A stretch of DNA of 64,000 nucleotides from Pleionea sp. CnH1-48. GTDB lineage: Bacteria > Pseudomonadota > Gammaproteobacteria > Enterobacterales > Kangiellaceae. Of this stretch, positions 50,322-60,600 are shown piece by piece; positions within the stretch are counted from its first letter, which is position 1; each line of letters opens with the position of its first letter. The position numbers and the translations under genes are program-made. The notes under the pieces are model-generated. The model made no database searches. It saw only the letters and a list, made by a program, of their open reading frames with translations, and was not told the origin of the DNA. Location: positions 372,001 through 436,000 of the forward strand of contig NZ_JAMXSB010000004.1 in NCBI RefSeq assembly GCF_024124665.1. The letters are read 5' to 3'.

Positions 50322-53300
50322 TTAAGCGTGGCTGGACTTTTGGGCGTCGGTCTCACCAAGTATGGCGACCAACAACGCAGGCAAAAACGTCAAGCTCAGT
50401 ACTGTTGATACTAAGATACCGCTGAGAACGATAATTCCCACACCTCGATATAACTCGGTTCCCTCTCCTGGGATTAACACCAGTGGCGCTAAGCCAAAGA
50501 GAGTCGTTGCTGTTGACATCAAGATGGGTTTCAGACGTTTTTTCACAGCTTGCAAAACTGCTTCCTTAACAGCCATGTGTTGTTCCAACACAAACCGCCG
50601 AGTTTGATCAACGATCAAAATAGGATTGTTTACTACGGTTCCTAGTAGGATGAGAAAGCCAAGCATGGTAATCATATCAAAGGGCTGATGAAAACTGCTC
50701 AATCCCATCGAAGCTAACAGTGCATTAGTGCCATTGATAAGAATAAGACCAAGCAAACCACCGGCCATCCCCAAAGGAACGGTAGCTAAAATAAACAAGG
50801 GATAGCGCCAGTGAGTAAAAATCGCAACCAGTAACAGGTAGCTTAATGCAAGCGCAATAACAAAGTTGCCGGATAATGAGGCTTTAGTGGACTCTAATTG
50901 ATCGGCTGCTCCACTGATACTCACTTTAACACCTTGAGCAATTTTACTTTGCTGCCACAATGCAGGGAGCAATTCTTCTCTTACTCGTTTTTCGGCTGTT
51001 TCTAAAGCTAGAGCTCGGGGAGGAATGATGTACACGGTCACCGTACGACTTCCGTCCACCCGACGAACAGAATCGCTGTTTTTGCTTTCCACTAAATCGG
51101 CTAAAGCATTGAGCGGTAGAATATGACCTTGAGGGGTCAGCATTGGTGTTGCCGCCAATTTATCTAGTGTTTGGCGGTTTCCAGCGCCGCTGAACATAAA
51201 GATATCCACCTTGTCATCGTCGAGAAGAAACTCATCCACAAATGCGCCATCACTCATCGCTGCAACCGCATAACCAAACTCTGCGTTAGAGATCCCCAGC
51301 TCAGCTAATCGTTCCCAGCGAGGGCGAATTTCGATAAGCGGTTGTTCCAGAGCCAAAGAGCGAGGGTTGGAATTGATCTGTGGTTTATTGAAGCGTTTCT
51401 CTGCTTCTTCATAAACGGCTTCAGCTGCTTGATACAACTCAATAATATTACTTCCGGATATATCCACAGCGACCGCACGAGTCCCGCCATCATTGCTGGA
51501 AATAATGGAACCACGAGAAGAAAATGCGCGCATATTCGGATAACTACGGAACTTGGTCGTAATGGCTTCCATCATATCGTTAATATGTTCAGGATCGACT
51601 GGAGCACTCAAGAACCATATTCTGCCAATAGAAACAGACATAGAATAATATTCCAGCGGTGGCATATTGGTTTTTCCAGAAAGAAAATCGGAATCGTCGG
51701 CATTAACAAATGAATCAAAATATTCTCTTAGTTCATTGCCTATATTTTCCATTTCAGACAGGTTGTAATCGGGAGGTGCGATCATCATCGAAAACGCTTT
51801 AGGCTCTTCACCTTCGGGTAAATACTCCGCAGCAGGCATCAATGCATAAGCGGCTCCCAAAATTGAAATAATAAATGCCGCTGCACTCATTTGAGCACTT
51901 CGTTTGGAACGACAAAACAAGGCAACCACATTCATCCAACGGGATGACAAGGCAAACTGTTTACTTTGTTTAAAATCGCCTTTGCTTCCTAATCTTGCGA
52001 GCGCAACCGGAACAACAAAGATAGCAACGAGCATCGACGCAATGATGGCACCGGAAATCGCAATCGCGATGTCCGAGTAAAGCTGTCCAGCTTCTTGCTT
52101 AACAAATAAAATAGGCGCAAAAACCAACACAGTAGTGGCTGTTGATGCTAACACTGCGGGCCATACTTCTTTAACTCCATTAACAGCAGCTTCTCTTTTA
52201 CTGATTCCTTTGCTCTTCGCCTGAACAATGGACTCTAAAACCACAATGGTATTATCAACGGTCATGCCTATTGCAAAGGCAACACCCGCCAACGAAATCA
52301 CATTGATGGTTCGACCAAACATCATCAGCGATAAAAATGCAGCAATGGTACAGATTGGGATCCCCATCACGCCAACCAGTGTCGCCTGCCCAGAGCGTAA
52401 GAAATAATACATCACTAAGGTTGCGAGGAGGGCACCTAACCCTAAGTTGAACCATACGTTTTCTAATGAACTTTTTACGTATCTGACATCGTCGCTAACG
52501 AGTGACAGTTCCAATCCATTATGTTGCAGCAATTGAGCATTGAGTTCTGCGACCACAGGCAACATGGCTTCTTTTATGGATAATACATTTGAGCCACTCT
52601 CTCGGCGAACCGATAAGCTGAGGTTTCGTTCTCCGTCAGCATAAGACATGCCACGAGACTCAAAGTGATCCAAGGTAATGGATGCCACATCTTTTAACAG
52701 CGTATTAACCTCATTTTGACGACTGACAATAAGGTTTTCTAACTCTGTAATTTGTTCAAAACGCCCAACAACTCGGAGTAGATATCGACTTTTTCCACTT
52801 TCAATGTCCCCGGCCGAAGCGTCACGATTTCGATTACGAATGGCACTACGAACCTGTTGCAGACTAATCCCTCGCTGCGCCAACCCAGCGGCATCTAATT
52901 TAATTTGAATCTGTCTTTGAGCACCGCCGCGAACGCCGACTTCTGATACCCCTTGCACACTTTCCATACGTGGCCGGATATAGTCCTCGGCAAAGTCTCG
53001 AAGCAGGTCAACATCTAGCTTCATTGGATTGCCGGGGAGGGGCCTTAATCGGAAGTACATGAAGGCATTACTAGAAAAAGAGCTCGAGAATATTCGCGGT
53101 TGGTCGACATTTTCTGGATAAGCAGGAACTTGACTTAACGCATTATTCACACGAATTAATGCATCATTGGCATCCACACCAAAAGGGAACTCCAACTCGA
53201 CTCTCGCTTGGCCCATATCGGCATAAGAAACCATCCGTTGCAGGTTGGGTAAATTGCGTAGATAACGCTCCTGTTCAATCAGAATTTCTTTCTCAACATC

Positions 53301-53465
53301 TTGAGGTGTAGCACCTGGCCATCCTGTACGAACCGTAATCGTACGTACTTCAAGATCAGGTATCATTTGTACGGGGATATTCAGTGAAGCAACAATCCCT
53401 AAGATACAGCCAATCAGAACAACAACAGTAACTAAAACACCTCGTTTTACTGCGGAGTCAATCAT
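50322..53465 (-). CDS. RND-superfamily efflux pump inner-membrane subunit
   Basis: 1047 residues with the RND plan: one helix, a large periplasmic loop, six helices, a second loop and five helices. The N-terminal RGVLVTVVVLIGCILG, TVRTGWPGATPQDVEKEI and GQARVELEF are standard. The proton-relay region in TM4 reads GMTVDNTIVVLE, keeping one Asp where AcrB has two (DD), the second being Asn. Start codon overlaps the adaptor stop by 4 bp. Drug or metabolite export is likely; the single Asp and sequence style separate it from the AcrB group. The outer-membrane partner is not in the window. Confidence 0.93.
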   Translation of the reverse strand: MIDSAVKRGVLVTVVVLIGCILGIVASLNIPVQMIPDLEVRTITVRTGWPGATPQDVEKEILIEQERYLRNLPNLQRMVSYADMGQARVELEFPFGVDANDALIRVNNALSQVPAYPENVDQPRIFSSSFSSNAFMYFRLRPLPGNPMKLDVDLLRDFAEDYIRPRMESVQGVSEVGVRGGAQRQIQIKLDAAGLAQRGISLQQVRSAIRNRNRDASAGDIESGKSRYLLRVVGRFEQITELENLIVSRQNEVNTLLKDVASITLDHFESRGMSYADGERNLSLSVRRESGSNVLSIKEAMLPVVAELNAQLLQHNGLELSLVSDDVRYVKSSLENVWFNLGLGALLATLVMYYFLRSGQATLVGVMGIPICTIAAFLSLMMFGRTINVISLAGVAFAIGMTVDNTIVVLESIVQAKSKGISKREAAVNGVKEVWPAVLASTATTVLVFAPILFVKQEAGQLYSDIAIAISGAIIASMLVAIFVVPVALARLGSKGDFKQSKQFALSSRWMNVVALFCRSKRSAQMSAAAFIISILGAAYALMPAAEYLPEGEEPKAFSMMIAPPDYNLSEMENIGNELREYFDSFVNADDSDFLSGKTNMPPLEYYSMSVSIGRIWFLSAPVDPEHINDMMEAITTKFRSYPNMRAFSSRGSIISSNDGGTRAVAVDISGSNIIELYQAAEAVYEEAEKRFNKPQINSNPRSLALEQPLIEIRPRWERLAELGISNAEFGYAVAAMSDGAFVDEFLLDDDKVDIFMFSGAGNRQTLDKLAATPMLTPQGHILPLNALADLVESKNSDSVRRVDGSRTVTVYIIPPRALALETAEKRVREELLPALWQQSKIAQGVKVSISGAADQLESTKASLSGNFVIALALSYLLLVAIFTHWRYPLFILATVPLGMAGGLLGLILINGTNALLASMGLSSFHQPFDMITMLGFLILLGTVVNNPILIVDQTRRFVLEQHMAVKEAVLQAVKKRLKPILMSTATTLFGLAPLVLIPGEGTELYRGVGIIVLSGILVSTVLSLTFLPALLVAILGETDAQKSSHA

Positions 53466-54520
53466 AAGGCGTTCCCTTGCACTTTGTTCACCTTAAGCTT
53501 TTGACCATCACGCAACAATTCAACGCCAGATATCACATAGGCAAGATTGGCAGAGGCTTGAGTCACAGCAACAAGATCATCGCGTTGCTCATTGATGTTA
53601 ACGAACACTCTTTTGGCTTTGCCACTAACAACAGCAAAGACACTGTTGCCTCCATCCGGGTGTTGCTTAATCGCTGATTTAGGTAGCCATACTAAAGGTT
53701 CTGTTTGATTGGGTAGAAAAAGCTCGGCGTTGGCCGACATGCCTGCTGCGAAAGCAGAGCTCTGAGGAAGTTTAATATAGGCTGACATAGTACGGCTTTG
53801 TTGATCAAATACGGGGACCAATCGACTAACGCTTAAATTTAAAACATTGGAACCTACGGCATTCGATTGAACATTAATCTTAATATTACTGTGCTTAGAT
53901 AATATCGAGAAATACTGTTGCGGTATCGCGACTTTTAAGCGCAAAGCACTTTGTTTTACCAGTGTAAACACCTCATTTTGTTGGCTCACCCATTCGCCAA
54001 TATCGGTACTACGTTTAGCAATCACTCCGGCGAAGGGCGCATACAAGGTGTGTCTTCTCAAGACCTCTGCCGCGATGGCTACATTCGCTTCTTGTCTGGT
54101 TAATTCGGCCTTAGCTCGAGCCACTTGTGCACGACGTTCAGAAATTTGTGTTTGTGCGACTACTTGTCGTTTAGAAAGAACCTGGACTTCTTCATATAAT
54201 CGCTCGGCTTCACTGCGCTCCACCTTAGCGGCCTCGAGTGCGGCTCTCGCTTCTGCCAGGGACAACTCGGCCAAACTCGCATCGAGAGTCAGCAATTTTT
54301 GTCCTTTTTCAACCAAATCTCCAGCATCAACAAAGAGCTCTGCGACGCGCCCAGCCTGTAAGCTTGCCAATCCGGCATCTTGCTCGGCTTCTACAGAGCC
54401 CGTCAATTGCAATGCTTGTTGATGGATTCCTGCTTTTGGATAAAAAATATCTACTTCAACCGTGTCGTCAGCGAATGCGATGGAAGTAACCAAAATTAAT
54501 GATATTGCTAATAAGCGCAT
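53462..54520 (-). CDS. RND efflux periplasmic adaptor (membrane fusion protein)
   Basis: 352 residues from ATG 54520, which starts a signal peptide (MRLLAISLILVTSIAFADD); upstream in-frame codons to 54568 would add 16 residues of poor leader. Order of domains is typical: lipoyl half-motif (GSVEAEQDAGLASLQAGRVAELFVDAGDLVEKGQKLLTLD, shown here only as landmark region 38-78), alpha-hairpin coiled coil about 85-155, second lipoyl half (LYAPFAGVIAKRSTDIGEWV), beta-barrel and membrane-proximal domains. It bridges the pump at 50322 to an outer-membrane channel encoded elsewhere. Confidence 0.92.
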   Translation of the reverse strand: MRLLAISLILVTSIAFADDTVEVDIFYPKAGIHQQALQLTGSVEAEQDAGLASLQAGRVAELFVDAGDLVEKGQKLLTLDASLAELSLAEARAALEAAKVERSEAERLYEEVQVLSKRQVVAQTQISERRAQVARAKAELTRQEANVAIAAEVLRRHTLYAPFAGVIAKRSTDIGEWVSQQNEVFTLVKQSALRLKVAIPQQYFSILSKHSNIKINVQSNAVGSNVLNLSVSRLVPVFDQQSRTMSAYIKLPQSSAFAAGMSANAELFLPNQTEPLVWLPKSAIKQHPDGGNSVFAVVSGKAKRVFVNINEQRDDLVAVTQASANLAYVISGVELLRDGQKLKVNKVQGNAL

Positions 54521-54723
54521 GTAAATTCTCAATTGACAGATAACAGGCATAAAATAAAGCATATACAATAATCAAACAGTAAAAAACACGTTTTCAATCA
54601 ACAATATTGATAAACGACATAAATCAAGGTATCAGTAGCAACGTCTACACTAATTCTTGCTGAAAGATGACGGCGATTTGAGTGTGAGTTTTTAATCAAT
54701 AACGGATATAGAAAGGAGAAATT

Positions 54724-54858
54724 ATGATTCAAATAAAATGGTTTATCTTGTCTCTAATGTTGTGGGGAGGCCTACCAGCTGAGAAGAATGAGCAACCCAA
54801 GATAGAGGCTAGCTGCAAACCTTTCCCTGAATGTGAGATTGAACCGAGTTTAAATTGA
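54724..54858 (+). CDS. 44-residue secreted peptide
   Basis: ATG 54724 follows AGGAG (54714-54718) at five bases, an ideal ribosome site in a region otherwise empty. The product has a hydrophobic leader (IQIKWFILSLMLWGGLPA) and a 25-residue acidic tail with two Cys spaced six apart (SCKPFPECEIEP). It has no recognised relatives. The signal-like start and paired Cys suggest an exported peptide; a small membrane-associated regulator is another option. It is divergent from the RND operon (starts 204 bp apart) and precedes the palindrome pair and the M1 peptidase on the same strand. Confidence 0.6.
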   Translation: MIQIKWFILSLMLWGGLPAEKNEQPKIEASCKPFPECEIEPSLN

Positions 54859-54923
54859 TCGCTTCTAGAACACTGGTGTTTTGTAGCATCCAGTGATCTG
54901 GATTTAGGCTCGTTTGGTCGAGG

Positions 54924-54984
54924 TGCGACTTGTGTCGCAGGGCAATGTAAGGTAGCATATCCCGAAATTGCGACAAGTGTCGCA
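54924..54984. repeat. Two 16-bp palindromes TGCGAC-N4-GTCGCA, 45 bp apart
   Basis: TGCGAC TTGT GTCGCA at 54924-54939 and TGCGAC AAGT GTCGCA at 54969-54984 share both 6-bp arms and differ only in the centre. The second begins 39 bp before the predicted start of the M1 peptidase, so paired operators for a dimeric repressor are a good guess. In RNA each could also form a small hairpin, and the outer GGTGCGAC/GTCGCACC segments could pair across both. Confidence 0.65.
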
Positions 54985-55007
54985 CCTTGCTTCTAGGGAT
55001 TTCCGAA

Positions 55008-56363
55008 TTGATTAAGTTATCTTGTTTGAGTTTGTTTCAAATAGTCTGTTTTTTGTGCTCGAGCACAGCGTTAGCAAACATCGATTATATTAAACCGTTT
55101 GATGTGGATTTCGTTCACTATCACGCCAAACTCGAGCCTGACTTCAAAGATCAAAGTGTAGCTGGAATTGTTCAGATTGATTTTATGCCGATTGCAAAAA
55201 ACGTCAGAACGCTCACATTTTCTGCTGAATATAAATCGATTAAATCGATAAATTTAAACGGCAAACCTGCTCAATTTTCACTCCACGATAAGCAGCTTAT
55301 TATTGATACTTCTAAATCTTTGAGCGCAGAAAAATTAAACACTTTAGCAATAGAGTATCAAGCTAAGCCAAGACGTGGAATGAGGTTTCATGAAGATCAT
55401 TTGTACACTGTCTACCACACGAAAAATTGGTTAGTTGCTCATAACAACATAAATGATAAGGCCAGTTTTGAGTTGGAGCTTATCCATGACAAAAAACTGA
55501 TCTCACAAGGTAATGGCTTGATGCTTTCTCAAAAAAAGCTGGGGGAACATCAAGTTATTTCACATTGGCATCAACCTAATGCAATGCCTATATATACTTT
55601 TGGCTTTGCTCTTGGCGAATTTGAATCATTTACTCAAAAGGTAAATGAAACGACTTTTTCTTTTCTCTACACGAAAGGTTCAGAACTTAGTAAGAAGAGT
55701 ATTCAAAATGCGTTTTCAGATGTTCCGGATATGCTTCAATTTTTTGAACAGAAATCAGGTTTCCCTTTACCTCAGGGAACTTATGCTTACGTCATTGTAG
55801 AAGGGCGTATAGCCCAAGAAAGCGCAGGCTTTAGCTTGGTTGGAGAAAGATTTGTTCATACTGTTCTAAAAAATAAGAGTGAAAACTGGTTTATTGCTCA
55901 TGAGCTGGCCCACGAGTGGTGGGGCAACAGCGTAACCTGTGCGAACTTTTCTCACTTTTGGCTAAACGAGGGACTGGTGCAATTTTTAGTGGCAGCTTAT
56001 AAGCAACACTTATTTGGTGAGCAAGCTTATAAAGATGAGATTAATGTCGCCATTCGCCGAGTAAAGCGCGCGGTAAAAGAAAATCGAGTGGCTCCCGTTG
56101 CTTTCTATAACGAAATCAATGAACAAGAAATCAATCGAACCATGGCGTATAGCAAAGGCGCGTTAGTATTTTATATGCTTAGAGAAAAATTAGGTGATAA
56201 GCTGTTTTGGCAAGCACTTAAGCAATATACCATGACCTATAAAGACAAGTCGGTGACAACACAAGATCTAAAGTCTTCGTTTGAGAAAACAACCAGTAAA
56301 GATCTTTCTGATTTCTTTAATCGCTGGGTTTATGGTCATGAAATCCCAACGTTGCAATTATAA
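55008..56363 (+). CDS. Secreted M1-family (gluzincin) metallopeptidase
   Basis: 451 residues from TTG 55008, preceded by AGGGA (54995-54999) and starting a signal peptide that ends at TALA; the TTG at 54987 lies within the second palindrome and lacks a ribosome site. Zinc ligands are HELAH (His298, Glu299, His302) and Glu321 of LNEGL, the exact HExxH-18-E spacing. In place of the GxMEN exopeptidase motif is IAQESAGFS, keeping Glu but not the rest, and only a short helical C-terminus follows the catalytic domain (AYSKGALVFYMLREKLG). This is a compact M1 enzyme, probably a periplasmic aminopeptidase with altered N-terminus recognition. Confidence 0.85.
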   Translation: MIKLSCLSLFQIVCFLCSSTALANIDYIKPFDVDFVHYHAKLEPDFKDQSVAGIVQIDFMPIAKNVRTLTFSAEYKSIKSINLNGKPAQFSLHDKQLIIDTSKSLSAEKLNTLAIEYQAKPRRGMRFHEDHLYTVYHTKNWLVAHNNINDKASFELELIHDKKLISQGNGLMLSQKKLGEHQVISHWHQPNAMPIYTFGFALGEFESFTQKVNETTFSFLYTKGSELSKKSIQNAFSDVPDMLQFFEQKSGFPLPQGTYAYVIVEGRIAQESAGFSLVGERFVHTVLKNKSENWFIAHELAHEWWGNSVTCANFSHFWLNEGLVQFLVAAYKQHLFGEQAYKDEINVAIRRVKRAVKENRVAPVAFYNEINEQEINRTMAYSKGALVFYMLREKLGDKLFWQALKQYTMTYKDKSVTTQDLKSSFEKTTSKDLSDFFNRWVYGHEIPTLQL

Positions 56364-56471
56364 TCAGATAAAAACCTGACGATTGTTAGTAAAGATATCA
56401 ATGGAAATTAAAGAGGACAGATCTCACTTAAAGAAGGGTAGTGAAGCCAAATAACATCTTTTAATATTCGC

Positions 56472-56509
56472 GGAAGGCGCGCTGTTTTTAGCGCTGACCT
56501 TCCCGCGGG
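56472..56509. terminator. Hairpin between convergent M1 peptidase and propeller gene
   Basis: GGAAGG/CCTTCC and inner GCGCT/AGCGC stems around a T5-containing loop, flanked by CGCG complement, lie 10 bp from the propeller gene's stop. It probably serves both convergent genes. Confidence 0.55.
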
Positions 56510-56519
56510 TGGAATATGA

Positions 56520-57389
56520 TTATTGTTTAGCTCTGAGAGTATCGATGAACTTGGCATCCACCCACATGATTTCATAGTTGGGTGGAGTACAACGACGACA
56601 ATAGAAAAGATATTTTCCATCGGGTGTTACATAACCTCCACCGTCTTCACCCTCTGTATTTATTTTTTCGCCAAAATTGACGGCTGCTCCCCATGAACCA
56701 TCCGGCTGGCGAAAACTGATATACATATCACTATCACCATATCCACCATCGCGTTCACTATCCCAAATAATGTAAGACTCATCAGGAGCGATAAAGGGGT
56801 GGGCTGTCCACTTGCCTGTGTTTATCTCTTTGTTAAAAGGCTTTGGTGTTTCACGTTTGCCATTTATCAGTCTTGAATATCGAAGCATACCATCGCCGTT
56901 GGTGCCAACCTCATCAAAAACGTAGGTTCCTTTTGCTGATGCTGTCAAACGCATGATGCGAAAGTCTTCAAAGAGGGGGCCGAGGCTCTTGGGCTCTGAC
57001 CAACCGTCGCCAGTGCGTTCTCTGTATTGATTACGAGAATACATAACTTTGCCATCCGTGGAGACAAAACCTCCCCAATCCACAACGGATTCATGCCAGC
57101 GGCCATTCTCATACTTAAAAACTATTTTCGTCGACTTTCCGGTTTTGTGGTGTCTCCGGGTTACGTAGTACTCTTTCATATCCGGCGAGAAGTAGCCGCC
57201 CCAGTCGCGATACTCTTTAGAGGGGATGCCAGGAGCAAATATTTTAGGTGTCAGGCCTGGTGGCTTTTGGCCTATGTAGGGGCCTTTTAGAACAGGGTAG
57301 TCATTATTGACGCTTTTTTGGGCAAAGCCTGTAATACTACTCAGTAGTATTATCGCGATGACACTGTTAACTTTAAAATTGATGTTCAT
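56520..57389 (-). CDS. Secreted PD40/WD40-like propeller protein (paralogue 2)
   Basis: 289 residues with signal peptide (IAIILLSSITGFAQ, about 24). It parallels the protein at 31553 almost blade for blade: PVLKGPYIGQKPPG against PALKGAYMGQKAPG, YRERTGDGWSEPKSLGP, RLTASAKGTYVFDE, HPFIAPDESYIIWDS, DMYISFRQPDGSWG and VTPDGKYLFY. Its promoter region carries the same four-unit TCAG array as the esterase operon, so both copies are probably co-regulated. Here the propeller gene is alone, downstream of the second hybrid kinase, without the esterase and serine hydrolase. Confidence 0.85.
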   Translation of the reverse strand: MNINFKVNSVIAIILLSSITGFAQKSVNNDYPVLKGPYIGQKPPGLTPKIFAPGIPSKEYRDWGGYFSPDMKEYYVTRRHHKTGKSTKIVFKYENGRWHESVVDWGGFVSTDGKVMYSRNQYRERTGDGWSEPKSLGPLFEDFRIMRLTASAKGTYVFDEVGTNGDGMLRYSRLINGKRETPKPFNKEINTGKWTAHPFIAPDESYIIWDSERDGGYGDSDMYISFRQPDGSWGAAVNFGEKINTEGEDGGGYVTPDGKYLFYCRRCTPPNYEIMWVDAKFIDTLRAKQ

Positions 57390-57510
57390 TGCTATCCTCT
57401 TAATGGTAAGTCGCGCTGCTCAGATCAGCAAAGATAAATGCTGTTTTTATGTAAGCTTCTTTTTCTAGTGGATTGAGAATACCAAAGGTAACGAATCACA
57501 ATTTAAAAGC

Positions 57511-57548
57511 TTGAAGTTCTTCTGACTTTTGTCTGACTTCTTGCTGAT
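57511..57548 (-). promoter_or_regulatory. TCAG array D: four half-sites at 11-bp spacing, upstream of propeller paralogue 2
   Basis: Read on the minus strand, TCAG, TCAG, TCAG and TCAA start at 57547, 57536, 57525 and 57514, with preceding bases A, G, G, T, identical in order to array A (30569-30605). The AACTTCA around the last unit and the following TTTTAAA are also shared between A and D. The gene starts 122 bp beyond. Confidence 0.7.
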
Positions 57549-57653
57549 ATGTAGATTTATGATATTTATCAATGGGTTAGGTTTGGATGAAAAGAGAGCC
57601 AGCTTTTGGCAGTCAGAGGAAATGGAACCGGAAATGATGCAATGTATGTCGAT

Positions 57654-60600
57654 TTATAGTCTCATTCTAACAAACTCAGTTGGTGATAAACCAAATTTTG
57701 CTTTAAAGCATTTACCGAAGTAGCTATGGCTTGAAAATCCAGCTTCTAATGCGACAATGCTAATTGTACTTCCATTTTCTAACATAGACTTTGCTTTATC
57801 GAGACGGTATTGACGTAAGTATTCGCTAGGAGTCATATCACAAATGGCTTTAAGTTTTCGGTGAAGTTGTCTTTCACTCATGCCAATCTCACTTGCCGCC
57901 GTTACCATTCTAAAGTCTGAATTACTGTAGTTTTTCGCTAAATTTACATTCAATTTATCGAAAAACTTTGCTTCATGAACTGTCAGCTTTGTATCGGAAA
58001 GCTCATCTTCGCTATCGGAACTTCTATTCAAGGTGGATAGGCTGTCCGAAGTCGTAAATAGACTTTCATTAAAGCGCTTTTTTAAGATCTCGCGAATACC
58101 TAGCAAGTTCCGAATACGAATAATTAACTCTTCGGTATCAAAAGGCTTTGTTAAGTATTCGTCAGCTTTCTCACTCCATCCTTTAAGTCGGCTTTGTCTA
58201 TCGCCTCGAGCCGTTAATAATATAATAGGGATGTGACTGGTTTCCTCCATTTTCCTTAGGTGATGTATTGCCTCAAAACCATCCATTTTAGGCATCATAA
58301 CATCACTAATGATTAGATCCGGAATGTATTTTTTAGCTAGCTCAATACCTTCTAGACCATTCTTTGCGGTAAGACAGTGGTAATGTTCGACAAGACTTTT
58401 ACGCATGTATTCAAGCATGTCAGTATTGTCTTCGATGATGAGCAGTGTTTGTAGATCATGATGGATACTACACTCATTACTAGTGACTTCTTTTTCTTCT
58501 GAAGCATCATGTTCACCAAGATTCACTAGTTCTGTTCTTATGGACTCACTACTAAGACGAGTGTCGGCAGCTTCTACTTCGTTAATAATGGGCAATTGAA
58601 TAACAACCTTTGTGCCCACTCCCAACTGGCTAGTGAGAGAAATAGAGCCATCGTGATATTCTACCAAGCGCTTTACTAGAGAAAGTCCAATACCCGCTCC
58701 AGTGATGGTCTCATTGCCTTTGTCAATAACTCGATGAAAACGCTTAAAGATCTTTGTTTGCTCACCTTCCGAAATACCAATTCCTGTGTCTTCAATTGAA
58801 ACTTCATAAAGTTCTTGGTTAATACGTGTTGCTGAAACGTAAACTTTGCCTCCTGGCGGTGTATACTTAATAGCATTAGATACTAAGTTGAGAGTTATCT
58901 TTTCAATCGCATCAGGAATAAAATCAAAATAGATGTCATCTATTTTACCTGTGACCAGTTCTACTTTTTTATCAAAAGAGATATCTTGGAATGCTTCGAT
59001 AATCAAACGGATGGTTTCTCCAATGGCTTGCGGTAACTTTCTGTTAGCTCGATTGGATTTAAACGCTTCCATGTCTAATAATTGGTCAACCATACGCAGT
59101 AAACGAAAGCCATTTCTTTGGATAACATCCAGACGATTAAGCTCTTCTGTTCGCTGTTCTAACTGACTCTTTTCTGAGCGTATTTCATCAAACTGCTCCC
59201 GCTTTGATGCTAACAGTTGCGCGATAGGCCCCAGTATGAGTGTCAAAGGTGTCCTGAATTCGTGGCTGATATTAGAGAACTCTTCATTCTTTTCTACAAG
59301 GAGTTGTTCAACCGTCTCTTTTTCTTTTGCTAACTCGAGAGTTCTAGTCTTTACTGATTGTTCAAGGACTAATGCCCGGCGGACAAGTGAGCGAGTACGG
59401 ATGCTCAAAAGTAAATACACAGATAAAAATATAATAATAAAGTAGACAAAGTAGGCTAGGTTAGTTTTCCAAAAAGGTGGGGAGATAGTCAACTTTAGTG
59501 ATGTAATATCTTCTCTCCAGTCACCATTTTTATCGGTCGCTTTGATATCTAACCGATAGTCTCCATGAGGGATATTCGTATAGGTGGCAATGCGGTTGGT
59601 ATGGTCGGTAACTATCCAGTCATTATCCCACCCAGAAAGTTTATAAGCGTATTTTACTCGGTCCGGGGCTACAGAGTTTAGTACGGCAAAATCAAAAGAA
59701 AACAAGGATTCTTTGTAGGTTAGATTTATTTCTTTAGCTGACTGTACAGATTGTTGAAGTGTAAATGAGCTGTTTTTTATCGTTTTATTAACAGATACCG
59801 GAGAATTAAATAGTTTGAAGTCAGTGAATACGAGGGGCTGAGGAATATTTTTGTCACGGATAGTATCTGGATAAAATCTTTGAATGCCTTTGAGGTTACC
59901 TAGCGCAATCTCACCTGACTCGGATATTGCATTAGCCGGATTAAAGTCATTGCTAAGTAGGCCATCTTTAATATAGAAGCTGTCAAATTTTTGAGTAGCT
60001 CGATTAAACTTTGATAATCCACTTATTGTGCCTGCCCAGATATCTCCTACACTATCTGCAACGACACTGAGAACCCTGTCATTGGCTAGGCCGTCCTTTT
60101 TGCTATAGTGGATAAATGACTCTGATTTAAGACTAAACTGATTGAGCCCTCCGCCTAAAGTACCGATCCAAATGCTGCCTTGTCCATCGTCGAAAAATGA
60201 TGAAATGTGGTCATGACTCAAACCATCAGGTGCGTCAGCGTTGCGACTGTAACTCTGGTGTGTATTAGACGATACGTCTATTTTAATAAAACCATTCCAT
60301 GTACCCACCCATAGTCGCCCTGAGTGATCTAGATATAAACGGTTAATACTGGAGATAATTCCATACTTCTCGTTTACCTGGGTAAATTCACCTGTATTTC
60401 GGTCGAATTTTAGTAGCCCACTTCTAATACTTCCTACCCACACCTCTCCTTTGTTATCTTCAACAATACCCGTAATAATGGGTGGGCTCTTGGGCAGATA
60501 TCTAAATTGATTTTTTGAGCTACTGAATTGATATAAGCCTTTACCATGAGTACCGACCCAAATCACTCCATCTTTGGTTTGGGTAAGAGCAATTACTCGG

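Noticed and set aside
49531-54520. Operon linking LytS/LytTR to the RND pump
   Set aside because: The gene sets are convergent with a strong terminator between them, so no shared transcript; regulation in trans remains possible but unsupported.
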